From an uncultured Lachnospiraceae bacterium (lineage in GTDB: Bacteria > Bacillota_A > Clostridia > Lachnospirales > Lachnospiraceae): 7,261 bases of DNA. A program made the translations under genes and the position numbers. Shown here one piece after another: positions 5,540 to 7,261 of this stretch. Positions within the stretch are counted from its first letter, which is position 1. Each line of letters starts with the position of its first letter. The notes under the pieces were generated by a model. The model ran no database searches. It was not told the DNA's origin and was given only the letters and a program-made list of their open reading frames with translations. The stretch spans positions 1 through 7,261 of the forward strand of contig CAJUMT010000176.1 of the NCBI GenBank assembly GCA_910587495.1, in the 5' to 3' direction.

Positions 5540-6379
5540 TCAATTATGTTCCATATTTTCTGGCATGATCTCTTTTTCCCCTTCCATAACTGTCCCAATG
5601 TCGTCAGGGACATTTTCCTCCATGACATCTGTATCCTCTTCCTTGGCTCCGGCAGACATACCTTCCTCCGGCACATCTTCCTCCGATCCGTTATCCTCTG
5701 GTATTTCTTCCCCAGATCTATCATCTTCGGGCATTTCTTCCATCTCTTCCGGGAATTTCTCTTCTTCTGTCTGCGCCGACTCTATATGCCATGTGACAGT
5801 AACCTTCAGATGCACCGACACCTGCTGCCAGCCCGCATCCGGGCTGCATGCCCCTGTAAGTCCGAAAGAATAAACACCATTATTAAGTTCTACACGGATT
5901 GTGGCCTCTGCATCCTTAGATAAAGGCTGCTCGTGCCCCTGATCGTCTGTCAGAGCCAAATATATCCCTGGTTCCGCATCTTCCAAAAGATCTTCATGCT
6001 CTAAAAGACCGACCTCATCCAGGTCACTGACATACGCCGACAAGGTCACGATAACCGGATCGTTTTCTTCACTCGTGATTACCAATTTGTCACTGTATTT
6101 TGAAAAATCATATTCTCCATCTTTATTCCTGAATAGCAAGGTCGCACCTTCTTCCACTGTCCCGCCCCCATACCGCACAGCGTCGGTCTCATAGATCAGC
6201 CCGCAAGGATCAAGAATAAAATCAAAAGGCGACGGCTCCCCCTCCGGGACAACTGGAAGCTTCACGGAAAGGACGTCTCCCTCCGCCGCAGCGCCATTTA
6301 TGGAAAACAGGCACAACATGGCGGATACTCCTATAATTCCCATACATCCTGCCCACTGTTTTTTATGGCTCCTATACAT
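5540..6379 (-). CDS. Secreted protein with acidic low-complexity tail, function unknown
   Basis: The product has 279 residues. A signal peptide is clear: basic HKK near residues 5-7, a hydrophobic stretch (about 13-27) and a likely cut after NGAAA (about residue 32). The mature N-terminal part (about 33-200) is a beta-rich domain with LPVVPEGEPSPFDFILDPCG (43-62) and ATLLFRNKDGEYDFSKYSD; it resembles uncharacterised exported proteins of Clostridia that I cannot name to a family. The last 79 residues (201-279) are dominated by Glu, Asp and Pro in loose PEE/PED repeats. No LPXTG sorting signal, membrane anchor or cell-wall-binding repeat is seen, so release or non-covalent attachment is likely. 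The ATG at 6379 has AAGGAG seven bases upstream; a TTG at 6385 is too close to it. No clear promoter is seen, and a large hairpin occupies the leader. Confidence 0.75.
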   Translation of the reverse strand: MYRSHKKQWAGCMGIIGVSAMLCLFSINGAAAEGDVLSVKLPVVPEGEPSPFDFILDPCGLIYETDAVRYGGGTVEEGATLLFRNKDGEYDFSKYSDKLVITSEENDPVIVTLSAYVSDLDEVGLLEHEDLLEDAEPGIYLALTDDQGHEQPLSKDAEATIRVELNNGVYSFGLTGACSPDAGWQQVSVHLKVTVTWHIESAQTEEEKFPEEMEEMPEDDRSGEEIPEDNGSEEDVPEEGMSAGAKEEDTDVMEENVPDDIGTVMEGEKEIMPENMEHN

Positions 6380-6421
6380 ATACAAACTCCTTTCCTCGAC
6401 AAACTCACCTTATTTTCCTTT

Positions 6422-6459
6422 AGTGAAATACCCCGCAGCAAGCTACAAGGCATTTCACT
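6422..6459 (-). repeat. Long hairpin (REP-like) in the leader of the secreted-protein gene
   Basis: Arms 6422-6439 and 6442-6459 pair over 18 positions with a two-base gap. Fourteen pairs are Watson-Crick, and the other four are G-U wobbles only when read as minus-strand RNA, the sense strand of the gene starting 43 bases downstream. The left arm contains ACCCCGCAGCAAGCT, which I recall as part of a palindrome common in Clostridia genomes; that memory is unverified. No T-run follows, so it is not an obvious terminator. Confidence 0.65.
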
Positions 6460-6474
6460 CTCGCGGCAATAAAA

Positions 6475-6525
6475 AATCCTGATATAAGTTCTCAGATCTT
6501 TGTCTTCCATACTTATATCAGGGTT
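6475..6525 (-). terminator. Element 3 left-end hairpin and terminator
   Basis: Arms 6475-6488 and 6512-6525 match the element 2 hairpin except for one base, which leaves a single imperfect pair near the base of the stem. The minus-strand T-run (6471-6476) is kept, so it probably still terminates transcripts coming from the methyltransferase side. Confidence 0.75.
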
Positions 6526-6549
6526 CTTTATTCATTAGATTTGGTTTTA

Positions 6550-6856
6550 TTAATTTTCTACAGCATATTCTTCATAATACGCCCTAGCCTTTTCTTCCGT
6601 CAGCTCGAACACATTGTCCCAGTCCTTTCACATCCGACGCCTCCTTCCACAACTCTTCAATGTTGGATATCATCCCGGCAAATCCATATACTGTAACACT
6701 TCTCCAGCTGGTTATAGTCTGTCGTGTCCGTGACCAGCGTCAGCTGGGAAGACAACTGCCGCGCCAAATAATACATTTCCCTTTTTTCTATGGGATAACC
6801 CGGCGACAACTACTTCCCCGAGTATGACGGCCAGGACTTCCTTATTGCGCAAAAGT
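6550..6856 (-). pseudogene. Rpn nuclease pseudogene with four internal deletions
   Basis: Four blocks match the intact rpn gene in order: 6550-6613 with 4331-4394 (the C-terminus, still reading FELTEEKARAYYEEYAVEN and a stop), 6614-6668 with about 4541-4596, 6669-6804 with about 4846-4977, and 6805-6856 with about 5222-5274. A fourth deletion joins the last block to the right end, removing the start codon, ribosome binding site, operator and -10 box. About 780 bases are missing in total. The blocks are joined out of frame and the core HMDVESQK motif is lost, so no nuclease can be made. Confidence 0.85.
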
Positions 6857-6872
6857 GTATGACTGTCGATAT

Positions 6873-6932
6873 AAAACTCACAGTTTTGGAACAAATGTTT
6901 GATATAAGTATGAAATTGTCAAAGTACAGTTA
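6873..6932. repeat. Element 3 right end
   Basis: It contains the palindrome AAAACTCACAGTTTT (6873-6887), the GAAC-N4-GTTT box (6889-6900) and the inverted repeat TGATATAAGTATGAAA (6900-6915). It is nearly identical to 5431-5490, although the gene beside it is destroyed. Confidence 0.8.
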
Positions 6933-6964
6933 AAAATTTTTGTCGGCAAGAAAAGGTGTTACTC

Positions 6965-7261
6965 TTATGTCACCGCATACAGAACCGTATCATAATACGA
7001 AAAAGAATAATGTCTCAGATAAAACCGGTAGTTTTTGTTATACATATGCAGTAGGGCAGGGATCTGGAAGATATCCTCCGGCTTATGATAAATGCTGACC
7101 GCAAGCCTGGGACTCTGCTCCCGGATCACCTTTTCTGCCCCTTTTATGGCCGCAAGCTCAGCGCCCTCTATATCCATCTTTATATAGGTCACGCCTTTGT
7201 CCTGCAGCAGCGAATCGATCGTATCCGCTTCGATGAAGTAATTCCCTTCCTGTATCTGGTC
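6965..7261 (-). CDS. FkbM family methyltransferase, C-terminal part (continues past window edge)
   Basis: The open frame runs from the window edge to a TAA at 6965-6967 and gives 98 residues. The sequence FIEADTIDSLL, then VTYIKMDIEGAEL (24-36), LAVSIYHKPEDIFQIP and FYLRHYSFSYYDTVLYAV is the characteristic end of FkbM-type SAM-dependent methyltransferases, which often act on sugars or lipids in glycan clusters. The acidic KMDIEGAE motif lies in the SAM-binding core; the rest of the SAM domain is outside the window. It is unlikely to start at the internal GTG near 7192, because homologous sequence continues upstream in frame. It ends 32 bases from the right end of element 3. The substrate is unknown. 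Confidence 0.88.
   Translation of the reverse strand, partial: DQIQEGNYFIEADTIDSLLQDKGVTYIKMDIEGAELAAIKGAEKVIREQSPRLAVSIYHKPEDIFQIPALLHMYNKNYRFYLRHYSFSYYDTVLYAVT

Larger units (their letters stand above)
6468..6932 (-). mobile_element. Element 3: internally deleted, non-coding derivative of the Rpn element
   Basis: Both ends of element 2 are present: the left hairpin (6475-6525) and the right end (6873-6932, with one base changed from its element 2 counterpart). The interior is a shortened Rpn gene. The total is about 465 bases, against about 1240 in element 2. The promoter -10 box and operator are deleted. It resembles a miniature, non-autonomous element. CGGCAA occurs on both sides (6464-6469 and 6944-6949) and may be a target duplication. 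Confidence 0.65.

Noticed and set aside
6712..6894. 60-codon minus-strand frame in element 3
   Set aside because: It joins two separate pieces of the deleted rpn gene with the start in the right-end region; it is part of the pseudogene, not a gene.
48..6932. CRISPR-like array from the repeated TGATATAAG motifs
   Set aside because: The repeats come in inverted pairs kilobases apart and enclose genes; there are no regular spacers and no cas genes.

Overview
The window looks like an accessory surface-glycan locus of a low-to-mid GC Firmicute, most likely a gut Clostridium or Lachnospiraceae relative. The evidence is strong AGGAGG-type ribosome binding sites, a consensus sigma-A promoter, and the protein families present. 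Every supported gene is on the minus strand, so transcription runs from high to low coordinates. The taxonomic call is inference from style and remembered families, not from a marker gene.

Layout from right to left, in transcription order: the C-terminal end of an FkbM-type methyltransferase (6965 to the window edge); a decayed element (about 6468-6932) holding an Rpn nuclease remnant; a secreted protein with a very acidic tail (5540-6379), preceded by an unusual 18-bp hairpin; an element (about 4249-5490) with an intact Rpn/PD-(D/E)XK nuclease gene; a GT4-type glycosyltransferase split into two reading frames (3434-4225 and 2869-3432); a HAD-type protein of the kind found in polysaccharide loci (813-2876); and an element (about 48-808) carrying a RelE/ParE-type toxin and its small antitoxin.

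The main discovery is that the three insert-like blocks share the same ends but carry different cargo. On the left each has a hairpin with arms CCTGATATAAG and CTTATATCAGG, which on the sense strand is also a rho-independent terminator for the cargo gene. On the right each has TGATATAAGTATGAAA (T-A-A-T-A-T-A-A-G... in the first block), which is an inverted copy of part of the left hairpin. The cargo is a toxin-antitoxin pair in the first, a full Rpn nuclease in the second, and an Rpn remnant with four internal deletions in the third. No recognised transposase is present unless the Rpn protein or something elsewhere serves that role.

The intact rpn gene has a textbook promoter whose start site is covered by a palindrome with the core GAAC-N4-GTTC, the pattern of Gram-positive LexA (SOS) operators. 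A second, weaker box lies in the element end. The gene also has an in-frame internal GTG behind a perfect AAGGAGG, which could yield a 76-residue C-terminal product, as reported for E. coli rpn genes. The glycan genes look partly decayed: the glycosyltransferase is interrupted by what looks like a one-base insertion, and the element hairpin sits just upstream of its start codon.
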